Source: Oscillospiraceae bacterium (GTDB lineage Bacteria; Bacillota; Clostridia; Oscillospirales; Oscillospiraceae). From it: a stretch of DNA of 12,432 nt. The notes beneath the pieces were generated by a model. It searched no databases. It worked only from the letters and a program-made list of their open reading frames with translations, and was not told the DNA's origin. A program made the position numbers and the translations under genes. Below, in pieces: positions 6,036 through 12,432 of this stretch (position 1 is its first letter; each line of letters begins with the position of its first letter). The stretch is from positions 1-12,432 of the forward strand of contig JAJQHT010000181.1 in NCBI GenBank assembly GCA_021199595.1, given 5' to 3'.

Positions 6036-8078
6036 ATGAAGAGCTGTAAAATCTTAGCGCTGGTTCTGGCTTTGTGTATGCTGCTGAGCGTGAGTGCATT
6101 CGCCTCCAGCGATATGCCGGACACCTCCATGGGCGGCAGCGCCACAAGCGCCCCGCCGGACAACTCCACCAAAGCGGTGGACATCCTGGGTACCCGCGCC
6201 GCCCTGTATATCGAATATGGGGAGGACGGCTATACCGTCAGTGAGAACGTCACCGACGCCTATGAGGTAGAGTATCAGGATGAGGTTGCCACCCCTGAGG
6301 TGGGCGAGACCTACACCGTGGGCGGCATCTACATCTACTGCGGCGCTGAGGATTGGGACGAGGATGAAGCTGTTGGCAACAGCGGTATCGTAATAAACCA
6401 GCTCACCGATGAGACCACCCCGGTGGTTCTCGGCGGCGAGGAGGACTATTACGAGGCCCCCGATGGCGAGAGCTATAACTCCGTTATCGTCATGGAGACG
6501 GACGAGGACGAGGAGCTGGCCAGCGGCGCTACAGAGACCGCTCCTGGCGTGGCCCTGGCCTTCAACGGCTCCGCCATCGAGCTGAAGAACGTCTATGTGG
6601 AGTCCAACGGCACCGGGCGTCCCACTGTTCATATTCCCTCTACCACTCGTGACTCCAACGCTACCCAGCTGCCCGACCTGATTTGCGTGGACAGTATGTT
6701 TGTGAACCACTCCACCCGCGCCCTGCTCCTGATGGGCGGCGATGTGTGGTTCCTTAACTCCACCGTCCTGACGAACTCCTGGGGCGGCCTGAGCTATGAC
6801 AACACCTCCACCACCATGTATGTGGTCAACTCCGATGTGGAGAACATCGGCACCGGCGGCTATGCTATCTATGACGCCGCGGGCTGCACCGCCTTTGTGT
6901 ATGGCAGCCGCGTTGTGGCCGGCAATACCGGCATCACCGTCTGCCGGACGGCTGTTCTGACTGTGGACTCCCTGGAGAACGCGGACGAGACCGCCACCGA
7001 CCCCTATGACGGCGAGGCTGACCTGATGGAAGCTTCCGCCACCGCGGACGGCACCACCGAGCTGATTGCCCATGACTACGCCATCAAGATTCACGCGGAT
7101 ATGGCCGGGGCCGATTCCGTGGCCGAGGCGTATCTGTATAACTCCTACATCTCCACCCTGGACGAGGATGTCCAGTTTGCCGACGGCACCACCTATGAGG
7201 ATTGGACCGACGGCGAAAGCACCGGCATCAGCGGCCTGATCAGCGAGTATCAGAGCGGCGCGCTGGTGTTCATCGCCAGCCACAACGGCAAGGTTGTTAT
7301 TGATAACTGCGAGCTTGCGAGCCGCACCGGCATTCTGGTTCACTCCATGTTCACCTATGACTCCATGGCTTCCGGCATCTATCCTGTGGACGGCACCGAG
7401 TACGTGGGCGACGAGGTGGTTCTGGCTAACCTGACCGCCGAGGGCGACATTCTCCACGAGGACTATATGCGCAAGATGGTTCTGTCTCTGGAGAACGCTG
7501 ACCTGACCGGCGCTGTGGTGGGTGCCACCCTGGCCGCCTGGAACGCTTACTGGACAGAGGCCGCCGAGGCCCTGCCTGAGGACGAGCTGGCGGAGGCCAC
7601 CGATGAGCTGACCGCCATGGAGGCCACCCTGAAAAATGCCATCTATAACGATACCTATGAGACGGTTTGGGGCGTTCGTATGAGCATGGACGCCGATTCT
7701 GTCTGGACTGTTACCGGCGACTCTAACCTCTACAGCTTCACCCTGGAGGAGGGCGCTGTGGTGCAGGCCCCCGAGGGCAAGAGCCTTGCCATCTATGTGG
7801 ACTGCGGCATGAGCAACGACGAGCTGACCTATGACATCACCACCGGCACCCAGATCGACGCCTTTGAGGCGGGGGTGGAGTACACCGGCGTTGTAATTTT
7901 GGTCGAGGACGGCGCTGACGAGGCTGCCGCCGAGAGCGAGGGCGCGCTGACCGTTTCTGTCAGCGACCTGCTGACTGCCATCGGCGCGGAGGTTTCCTAT
8001 GACGCCGAGACCGGCACCCTGACCATCGTGGATCCCACCGGCCTTGTGGCCGCCCTGCTGGGGGATGTTATCCAGTAA
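6036..8078 (+). CDS. Secreted acidic beta-helix-like protein with a C-terminal stalk-like half domain
   Basis: A 680-residue exported protein with a clear signal peptide (MKSCK, hydrophobic 6-20, cleavage after AFA near residue 23). AAAGGAG at 6019-6025 fixes the ATG. There is no lipobox and no sorting signal, so it is probably released or held non-covalently. The mature chain is very acidic, with few Lys/Arg. Residues about 170-310 and 400-480 show short hydrophobic strands separated by Asn/Asp/Gly turns (VYVESNGTG, VWFLNSTVLTN, MYVVNSDVEN, VVIDNCELASRTGI), as in pectin-lyase-fold beta-helices. Residues 496-548 look helical. The last ~45 residues (VSVSDLLTAIGAEVSYDAET, then GTLTI) resemble half of a copper amine oxidase-like/stalk domain used for surface association. 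No catalytic motif was found. Codons are strongly biased to ACC, GAG, CTG, AAC and TCC, more than in its neighbours, suggesting high expression. Named family not recognised; a carbohydrate- or wall-associated role is inferred. Confidence 0.8.
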   Translation: MKSCKILALVLALCMLLSVSAFASSDMPDTSMGGSATSAPPDNSTKAVDILGTRAALYIEYGEDGYTVSENVTDAYEVEYQDEVATPEVGETYTVGGIYIYCGAEDWDEDEAVGNSGIVINQLTDETTPVVLGGEEDYYEAPDGESYNSVIVMETDEDEELASGATETAPGVALAFNGSAIELKNVYVESNGTGRPTVHIPSTTRDSNATQLPDLICVDSMFVNHSTRALLLMGGDVWFLNSTVLTNSWGGLSYDNTSTTMYVVNSDVENIGTGGYAIYDAAGCTAFVYGSRVVAGNTGITVCRTAVLTVDSLENADETATDPYDGEADLMEASATADGTTELIAHDYAIKIHADMAGADSVAEAYLYNSYISTLDEDVQFADGTTYEDWTDGESTGISGLISEYQSGALVFIASHNGKVVIDNCELASRTGILVHSMFTYDSMASGIYPVDGTEYVGDEVVLANLTAEGDILHEDYMRKMVLSLENADLTGAVVGATLAAWNAYWTEAAEALPEDELAEATDELTAMEATLKNAIYNDTYETVWGVRMSMDADSVWTVTGDSNLYSFTLEEGAVVQAPEGKSLAIYVDCGMSNDELTYDITTGTQIDAFEAGVEYTGVVILVEDGADEAAAESEGALTVSVSDLLTAIGAEVSYDAETGTLTIVDPTGLVAALLGDVIQ

Positions 8079-8121
8079 AACTTCGATAAATCCCTGAAAC
8101 AGAAAACCTAAACGAAAGTGC

Positions 8122-8153
8122 AGCGTCCTGCTCCCGAATGGGAGCGGGACGCT
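8122..8153 (+). terminator. Probable terminator after the secreted acidic protein gene
   Basis: A 14-base-pair stem (8122-8135 with 8140-8153, one T.G wobble) has a GAAT loop and begins 43 bases after the stop codon. The tail CAGTTTGTC is only weakly U-rich, so termination may be partial. The strength of the stem and its position argue for a terminator. Confidence 0.65.
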
Positions 8154-8270
8154 CAGTTTGTCAAATGTGACCGTCATGGGGCGCGGGAATGCCCCAAAGA
8201 GGAAAACAAAAAATTTTTTCAAAATTTCATATTCGTGAAAGGTTTGGGTCGTAAACTAGCATCAGAAACA

Positions 8271-8285
8271 AGGAACGGGGTTCCT
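8271..8285 (+). other. Small hairpin in the leader of the PepSY gene
   Basis: AGGAAC at 8271-8276 pairs perfectly with GTTCCT at 8280-8285 around GGG. It ends 42 bases before the PepSY start codon. Another short stem, TGGGGC/GCCCCA, lies at 8177-8196. Neither has a T tract. I found no convincing promoter in the 174 bases between the upstream terminator and the start codon, so the promoter here is unresolved. Confidence 0.35.
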
Positions 8286-8327
8286 AAATCAAATACAAAA
8301 CTTCAAATTCTGAAAGGAGAACGACCC

Positions 8328-9635
8328 ATGAAAACCAAGAAAAGAAAGACCCTCATTATCGTTTGTGCGCTGGCCCTGGCCGCCCTCCTGTTGGTGGGAT
8401 GCACGCAAGACACTGCCGCCCTTGAATATATCGGCACGGAAAACGCAAGCTCCCTGGCTCTGGAAGCTGCCGGACTGACGGCGGGACAGGTGGAACAGAT
8501 TAGCGCAGAGCTTTCCAGCAAAAACGGCGTGGATTACTACGATGTGGAACTGACCGTAGACGGTGTACAGTATGAGTTTGATGTGGACGCGCTGACCGGC
8601 GTCATCATCGAAAGCGAGAATGTAAACGCTACAGCGGAAAATACCACCCAGGTGGTTTCCAAGGTGGCCAGCACCCTGGAAGCTACAGAAACAAACACCT
8701 CCACGGAGGACGCGGCTGCCGCAGAGGCAGAAGCCTCCAGCAGCGCCGGGACTGACACCGCTGCTACTTCCATCATCACGGCGGACGAGGCAAAGGCCAT
8801 CGCCCTGGCGGATGCGGGGCTGACAGAGGGAGAAGTCACTATCGTAAAATGCAAGCTGGACTACGACAACGGACAGCAGGTTTATGACGTAGAGTTCTAT
8901 ACAGCGGCCTATGACGAATACGATTATGAGATTTCCGCCGCCACTGGGGCTATTGTAGACTTCGACTTCGACCCCGCCAAGACCACGTCTGCCAATACCG
9001 GCAGCACTGCCGCCGCCGGCAGTTCAGGTACCACCAGTGCTTCTGCCAGTACCGGCAGCTCCAGCACCACCAGCGGTTCCAGCAGCTCCGGCAGTTCTGC
9101 CACATCAAGCGGCTCTACCGGCACCAGCGGCTCCAGCACCACCAATGATTCCACCAGCTCCAGCAGTTCGACCACGACCACCAGCACTCTCATTACTGAA
9201 AGCGAGGCCAGAAGCATCGCGCTGTCCAGTGCGGGCGTGAGCGAGTCGGCTGCGACCTTCACCAAGACCAAGCTGGATACGGACGATGGGCGGAAGGTTT
9301 ACGACGTAGAGTTCTATACGACGGATGCCGAATATGAGTATGAGATAGACGCTTCTACCGGGGCTGTGCTTGATTCCGACTATGAGGTCAGATATACTGC
9401 CAGCACAAGCACCAGTACCAGCACCACTACCATCACGGCGGACGAGGCAAAGGCCATCGCTCTGGCTCAGGTACCCGGCGCAACGACCAGCAATATTCGG
9501 GAATTTGAGACCGATTATGATGACGGCCGCCTCCAATATGAGGGCAAGATTATCTATAACGGTATGGAGTATGAGTTCGAGATAGACGGCTACAGCGGCG
9601 CAATCCGCAGCTGGGAGGCCGAGCGAGCAGATTGA
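8328..9635 (+). CDS. Lipoprotein with four PepSY domains
   Basis: A 435-residue lipoprotein. ATG at 8328 follows AAAGGAG by eight bases and gives a signal with lipobox LLVGC (Cys25). The frame stays open upstream to 8118, but that part crosses a terminator hairpin and has no ribosome binding site. Four PepSY-type modules are visible at about 34-96, 148-213, 288-353 and 368-431, each with a helix rich in Ala (SSLALEAAGL, ADEAKAIALADAG, SEARSIALSSAG, ADEAKAIALAQVPG), then a VYDVEF-type strand and a closing YEFEIDxxTGAI strand. A roughly 70-residue Ser/Thr/Gly linker (217-287) separates modules 2 and 3. PepSY domains occur as propeptides and inhibitors of M4 peptidases and in many envelope proteins, so a protease-modulating or sensory role outside the membrane is possible. 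No peptidase gene is in this window. It is probably its own transcription unit, with a strong terminator after it. Confidence 0.9.
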   Translation: MKTKKRKTLIIVCALALAALLLVGCTQDTAALEYIGTENASSLALEAAGLTAGQVEQISAELSSKNGVDYYDVELTVDGVQYEFDVDALTGVIIESENVNATAENTTQVVSKVASTLEATETNTSTEDAAAAEAEASSSAGTDTAATSIITADEAKAIALADAGLTEGEVTIVKCKLDYDNGQQVYDVEFYTAAYDEYDYEISAATGAIVDFDFDPAKTTSANTGSTAAAGSSGTTSASASTGSSSTTSGSSSSGSSATSSGSTGTSGSSTTNDSTSSSSSTTTTSTLITESEARSIALSSAGVSESAATFTKTKLDTDDGRKVYDVEFYTTDAEYEYEIDASTGAVLDSDYEVRYTASTSTSTSTTTITADEAKAIALAQVPGATTSNIREFETDYDDGRLQYEGKIIYNGMEYEFEIDGYSGAIRSWEAERAD

Positions 9636-9652
9636 TGCACCAGAATCATCCC

Positions 9653-9692
9653 ATAGGGAGCCGCAGTTAAAACGCGGCTCCTTATTTTTTTT
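9653..9692 (+). terminator. Strong intrinsic terminator after the PepSY gene
   Basis: ATAGGGAGCCGC (9653-9664) pairs with GCGGCTCCTTAT (9674-9685) with one G.U wobble and a nine-base loop, directly followed by T8 (9685-9692). It separates the PepSY gene from the LysR gene. Confidence 0.95.
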
Positions 9693-9716
9693 CGTATATG
9701 GGATTGCGTGCCGGAA

Positions 9717-9743
9717 TTGAATGTGATACACTGTTGCTATAAT
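9717..9743 (+). promoter_or_regulatory. Promoter of the LysR-type regulator gene
   Basis: TATAAT at 9738-9743 is preceded by TGC, an extended -10. TTGAAT at 9717-9722 is a fair -35 but only 15 bases away, which an extended -10 can tolerate. The expected leader is about 28 bases, with the purine-rich AGAGAGG seven bases before the ATG. Confidence 0.7.
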
Positions 9744-9777
9744 ACAGATAAACCCCTGTCATAAGAGAGGAAAAACC

Positions 9778-10713
9778 ATGAATTTCCTTACATTACGATA
9801 TTTTCAGGTAGTAGCCCAGGAGCGGAGCTTCAAGGGGGCGGCGGGACGGCTGAACCTGTCTCAGCAGACGCTGTCGGAGCATATCCGGCGTTTGGAGGAG
9901 GAGCTGGGTACGGAGCTGTTCAGCCGGACGCGCCCGCTGACGCTGACGGAAGCGGGGGAGCGCCTGGCCCAGGGCGCTGAGGAAATATTATCCGCCAAAA
10001 GCCGACTGGACTGGGATTTGGAGAGAATAAAAACAGGTCGCCGGCAGAGACTCACCATTGGCATCTCCAAAATCGGGCCGCCGCCCTTCCTGTCCGGGCT
10101 GGTTCGTGCCTTTGTTACGGAAAATCCTGACTGTCAGCTTCAGATTGTGGAGCGGGAGCGGGGCATGGCTCCCGAGGAGCTGCGGAAAATTGACCTCCAT
10201 TTTCTGACCTATTCCGGGGCGAGAGACATGGAATCCATCGTCCTGTGTCATGACGATATGGCCCTGGCCGTGCGGGAGAGTGTGCTGTCCTCGTCTCTGG
10301 GGCCGGTTTGGCCGTCTCTGGCGGAACAGATGGAGGCCACGGGCGACCTTCGCCTGCTGAGCGGTATACCTTTCGTATTGCTTGAGGATTCCAGCGCTCC
10401 TCAGGGATTGGGCCGGGAGCGTGCTTTTGCCGCCGCAGGCTTTGCCCCGGAGGTGGTGGCTGCCTCCGCAAATGACCGTGTGAACTACTCTCTTTGCTGT
10501 TCCGGCGTGGGCGGGATGATTGCGCCCAGAGGCATCCTGCGCCATATGCAGGAGGAGATGGGGCTGCCGGAGGATATGCGAATCTTCTCCATCCGCATGG
10601 AGGGGTTTGCCCCGGAGCTATGCATCAGCTATGAGCGTGGCAGGAAGCTCACCCCCGCCGCGGAGCGCTTCATTGCCTGCGCACGGGCCTATTTTGTGAG
10701 AAATTCGTTGTAG
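9778..10713 (+). CDS. LysR-family transcriptional regulator
   Basis: At 311 residues this is the usual length for the family. Residues 2-61 are the winged helix-turn-helix, with the characteristic pattern FQVVAQERSFKGAAGRLNLS, then QQTLSEHIRRLEEELGTELF and a wing ending LTLTEAG. A linker helix (about 62-88) follows, then the periplasmic-binding-protein-like effector domain from about 90 to 305, beginning RLTIGISKIG. The effector domain is divergent and gives no hint of the ligand. Most LysR genes lie divergent from a target. Here both neighbours are on the same strand and the upstream spacer is only 142 bases after the PepSY stop, including a strong terminator. Likely targets are its own promoter and perhaps the DUF308 gene 175 bases downstream, but nothing in the sequence proves this. 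Confidence 0.95.
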   Translation: MNFLTLRYFQVVAQERSFKGAAGRLNLSQQTLSEHIRRLEEELGTELFSRTRPLTLTEAGERLAQGAEEILSAKSRLDWDLERIKTGRRQRLTIGISKIGPPPFLSGLVRAFVTENPDCQLQIVERERGMAPEELRKIDLHFLTYSGARDMESIVLCHDDMALAVRESVLSSSLGPVWPSLAEQMEATGDLRLLSGIPFVLLEDSSAPQGLGRERAFAAAGFAPEVVAASANDRVNYSLCCSGVGGMIAPRGILRHMQEEMGLPEDMRIFSIRMEGFAPELCISYERGRKLTPAAERFIACARAYFVRNSL

Positions 10714-10725
10714 AAATCGGATTTT

Positions 10726-10745
10726 AGTATATATTCGTATATATT
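10726..10745. other. AT-rich inverted repeat between the LysR and DUF308 genes
   Basis: AGTATATA (10726-10733) and TATATATT (10738-10745) form an eight-pair stem with one G.U wobble and a TTCG loop, within a markedly AT-rich spacer (about 10714-10800). It begins 12 bases after the LysR stop. It could be a weak terminator for the LysR gene or a regulator-binding dyad ahead of the promoter at 10779. Confidence 0.4.
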
Positions 10746-10778
10746 TTACTAGGAAAATGCATAAAATTTGCTTTACTT

Positions 10779-10805
10779 TTGACAAGAGTCATGATATTAT
10801 ATAAC
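10779..10805 (+). promoter_or_regulatory. Promoter of the DUF308-like membrane protein gene
   Basis: A perfect TTGACA at 10779-10784 is followed after 15 bases by TATAAC (10800-10805). A TAACGT two bases further would give the ideal 17-base spacing with a poorer hexamer. The leader would be about 75 bases, ending in the ribosome binding site AGGAAGGT before the ATG at 10889. Confidence 0.65.
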
Positions 10806-10888
10806 GTGTATGGATACAAAGCAGAGGCAGAGGAACGTGACTCGTACTTGAGTTTAAGACACTAAAAATGATAGGAAGGTAAGTTCCC

Positions 10889-12037
10889 ATGGCTAAAAAA
10901 AGTTTGGAGACCGAGAGCGCTGCTGTAGATATGGCAGTGGGCACAGCTGCCACGGCAGTTGACAACAAGACGGCCAAGAAAGCTGCGAAAGCTGCCCAAA
11001 AGGCCGCCAAGGCAAACAAGAAGGCTGAAAAGGCGGATAAAAAAGCTGCAAAAGCCGTAAAGAAGGCTCAGAAATCCGCCAAGAAGAACGCAAAGGCCGC
11101 AGCTAGACCCCCGCTGGCTACTGCGTCCACAGCGAAAAAGACGGGTATGCTGACAAATCCCATCCGCAACCTCATCATCACGGCGCTTGTAAGCATCCTT
11201 ATGGGTGTGGCGTTCATTGCGGAGCCTGTTTTGGTGTATAGCTACAGCGGCTATTTCATCGGCGGTGTGCTGGGTGTTATCGGCATCATCTACATCATCA
11301 TCTATTTTGCCCGCCGTCCTGTCAGCGGTGTGTACCGTTCGGAGTTCTGCGTTGGCCTGATTGCCCTGCTGTTGGGTGCGTATGTGGCCTTCAGCGGCCT
11401 GATTACCGATGGCGCTACCGTCAGCATCCTGCTGAGCACCGTTGTGAAGATTCTGGGCGTGGCCGTAGCGCTGGACGGTATCCTCAAGCTCCAGTATTGC
11501 TTGGATTTGGCCCGTATGCGCTTTAAGACCTGGTGGCTGGCCCTTATCATGGCCGTGCTGGGAATCGCTTTGGGTGTTGTTATCGTGCTTGAGTACGTCT
11601 ATCCTGTGGGCATCGAGCTGTTCGGCACGAAGTCTGACAGCGGCTTTGCCTCAGGCATGATGGCTCTTGGCATCGCGTTCTGCCTGAACGGTGCGTTTGA
11701 TATTTGCGTCATGATCCTTGTGGCTGTGCGCAACCATAAGGCCAACAAAGCGGAAGCCATGGCGGAGAGCAGTGCCCTGTCTGCCGCAGTTGGCGGAGGG
11801 GAGAGCGTTGATTTTTTCGCTCAAAATACTGGTGCTACAAAAGCGACTGCCCCTTCCGCGGCAGCAGCGACTTCAGCGCCGGTATATCAGCCGGAGCCTC
11901 AGCCGGTACAGGAGCCGGAAATCAGCAGTGAGCCTGCCTTCCAGTTTGAGGAAGCCCCTGTGGCCGACCCAGAGCCTGATGTAGTCCTCCCCGAGCCTGA
12001 GCTTGCCTCCCCTGCCTCTGTGCCAGAGGACGAGTAA
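10889..12037 (+). CDS. DUF308/HdeD-like six-helix membrane protein with histone-like basic N-terminal tail
   Basis: A 382-residue protein in three parts. Residues 1-87 are soluble, and from about 27 to 73 nearly all Lys and Ala, in the repetitive style of histone H1 tails. Residues about 93-280 hold six hydrophobic segments (near 93-112, 120-140, 153-171, 178-199, 214-236, 255-280) with the paired-helix pattern and LLGAYVAFSGL / VVKILGVAVALDGIL motifs of DUF308/HdeD-type integral membrane proteins. HdeD itself is linked to acid resistance in E. coli; most relatives have no known role. Residues about 285-382 are soluble, Pro/Glu-rich and acidic. Six helices and positively charged flanks place both tails in the cytoplasm. 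ATG at 10889 follows AGGAAGGT by nine bases. The domain assignment is good; the role of the tails, such as nucleic-acid or phospholipid contact or mutual masking, is unknown. Confidence 0.82.
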   Translation: MAKKSLETESAAVDMAVGTAATAVDNKTAKKAAKAAQKAAKANKKAEKADKKAAKAVKKAQKSAKKNAKAAARPPLATASTAKKTGMLTNPIRNLIITALVSILMGVAFIAEPVLVYSYSGYFIGGVLGVIGIIYIIIYFARRPVSGVYRSEFCVGLIALLLGAYVAFSGLITDGATVSILLSTVVKILGVAVALDGILKLQYCLDLARMRFKTWWLALIMAVLGIALGVVIVLEYVYPVGIELFGTKSDSGFASGMMALGIAFCLNGAFDICVMILVAVRNHKANKAEAMAESSALSAAVGGGESVDFFAQNTGATKATAPSAAAATSAPVYQPEPQPVQEPEISSEPAFQFEEAPVADPEPDVVLPEPELASPASVPEDE

Positions 12038-12052
12038 AATACGCATTATTAA

Positions 12053-12080
12053 AGCCCCCTGAAAAACAGGGGGCTGTTTT
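12053..12080. terminator. Bidirectional intrinsic terminator between convergent genes
   Basis: AGCCCCCTG (12053-12061) pairs perfectly with CAGGGGGCT (12067-12075) around an AAAAA loop. The plus side continues GTTTTATT and the minus side TTTAATAAT. It lies 15 bases after the DUF308 gene and 40 bases past the aquaporin stop on the other strand, so it can serve both. Confidence 0.9.
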
Positions 12081-12120
12081 ATTGCCGCCCAGCAGGCGGG
12101 CGTTTATTGGGAGGGGGAAC

Positions 12121-12432
12121 TTACTCTTTCTTAGAGGACTCCAGCGCCCCATAGACTACCGCAGCCAGCGCGCCGCCGGCCAGAGGGGCTACAATGAATA
12201 TCCACACCTGAGAGAGGGCCGTGCCGCCGGCGAAGAGGGCGGGCATCAGACTGCGGGCCGGATTGACGGAGGTGCCGGTCAGGGCAATGCCTAAAATGTG
12301 CACCAGCGTCAGGGTGAGACCAATCACCAAGCCGGAGATGGCGGTATTTTCCACCTTACTCGTAACGCCGATAATCGCGAGGACAAATACGAATGTCTGC
12401 TCCAGCTCCACCAGTAAGGCTCCGGCTACCGG
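12121..12432 (-). CDS. Aquaporin (MIP family channel), C-terminal part, cut by the window edge
   Basis: The last 103 residues of a major intrinsic protein are encoded; the frame is open to the window edge, and full-length relatives have roughly 230 residues, so the N-terminal half with the first NPA motif lies outside. The second NPA box is intact in TGTSVNPARS. The selectivity-filter Arg follows NPA, a His lies in the preceding helix (LTLVHILGI), and the Thr before Ser-Val is present. These match water-selective AqpZ-type channels. The Ser after the Arg, rather than the Asp of GlpF-type glycerol facilitators, agrees. The likely role is water or small neutral solute flow across the cytoplasmic membrane. 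The chain ends with a last membrane helix and the short tail ESSKKE. Confidence 0.93.
   Translation of the reverse strand, partial: PVAGALLVELEQTFVFVLAIIGVTSKVENTAISGLVIGLTLTLVHILGIALTGTSVNPARSLMPALFAGGTALSQVWIFIVAPLAGGALAAVVYGALESSKKE

Noticed and set aside
6054..8222. A 722-codon open frame on the minus strand opposite the secreted acidic protein gene
   Set aside because: It mirrors a gene with very narrow GC-rich codon choice, which removes antisense stops. Its translation is Gly/His/Val-rich without domain logic, and the sense gene has a signal peptide, ribosome binding site and promoter.
8118..8327. Seventy-codon upstream extension of the PepSY lipoprotein
   Set aside because: It overlaps the terminator of the previous gene, has no ribosome binding site, and would put the lipobox in mid-protein.
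8970..9190. Ser/Thr/Gly-rich stretch as a possible repeat array or CRISPR-like element
   Set aside because: It is in frame inside the PepSY gene, with irregular units and no constant repeat or spacer length. It is a flexible protein linker.
12082..12120. Second small GC hairpin (CGCCC/GGGCG) just past the aquaporin stop
   Set aside because: The five-pair stem with a seven-base loop and no good T tract is much weaker than the adjacent perfect terminator at 12053-12080.

Overview
The window looks like chromosomal DNA of a GC-rich, Gram-positive anaerobe of the Clostridia, most plausibly a gut Oscillospiraceae relative. This rests on strong purine-rich ribosome binding sites, Gram-positive lipoproteins, a sortase-type C-terminal signal, CxxC-containing adhesin repeats of clostridial type, and intrinsic terminators behind most genes. 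The family assignment is inference from style, not from a marker gene. No rRNA, tRNA, CRISPR array, transposase or phage gene was seen.

Layout. Positions 1-163 hold seven CGGCA units (possibly continuing off the left edge) and a large terminator-like hairpin, ahead of an 888-residue cell-surface beta-helix protein (164-2830). A bidirectional terminator follows. A 45-codon gene on the minus strand (2898-3035) and an HD-domain phosphohydrolase gene (3230-3823) diverge from a spacer carrying two perfect short tandem repeats. A second divergent pair comes next: a lipoprotein resembling the Cthe_2159-type carbohydrate-binding beta-helix family (5858 down to 3894, minus strand) and a secreted acidic protein with beta-helix-like regions (6036-8078), with good promoters back to back in the spacer. 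Then come, all on the plus strand, a lipoprotein with four PepSY domains (8328-9635), a LysR-type regulator (9778-10713) and a six-helix DUF308/HdeD-like membrane protein with a histone-like basic tail (10889-12037). The right edge cuts an aquaporin gene on the minus strand (12432 down to 12121).

How it may work together. Four of the nine genes encode exported proteins: one predicted wall-anchored, two lipoproteins and one secreted. Three of the four are predicted to be wholly or partly repetitive beta-helix, and the fourth is built of PepSY modules. The region therefore reads as a cell-envelope and surface locus. The strongest candidate for an undescribed functional unit is the divergent lipoprotein / secreted protein pair sharing 5859-6035. 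Each gene appears to be its own transcription unit, so any joint function is inference from proximity and similar architecture.
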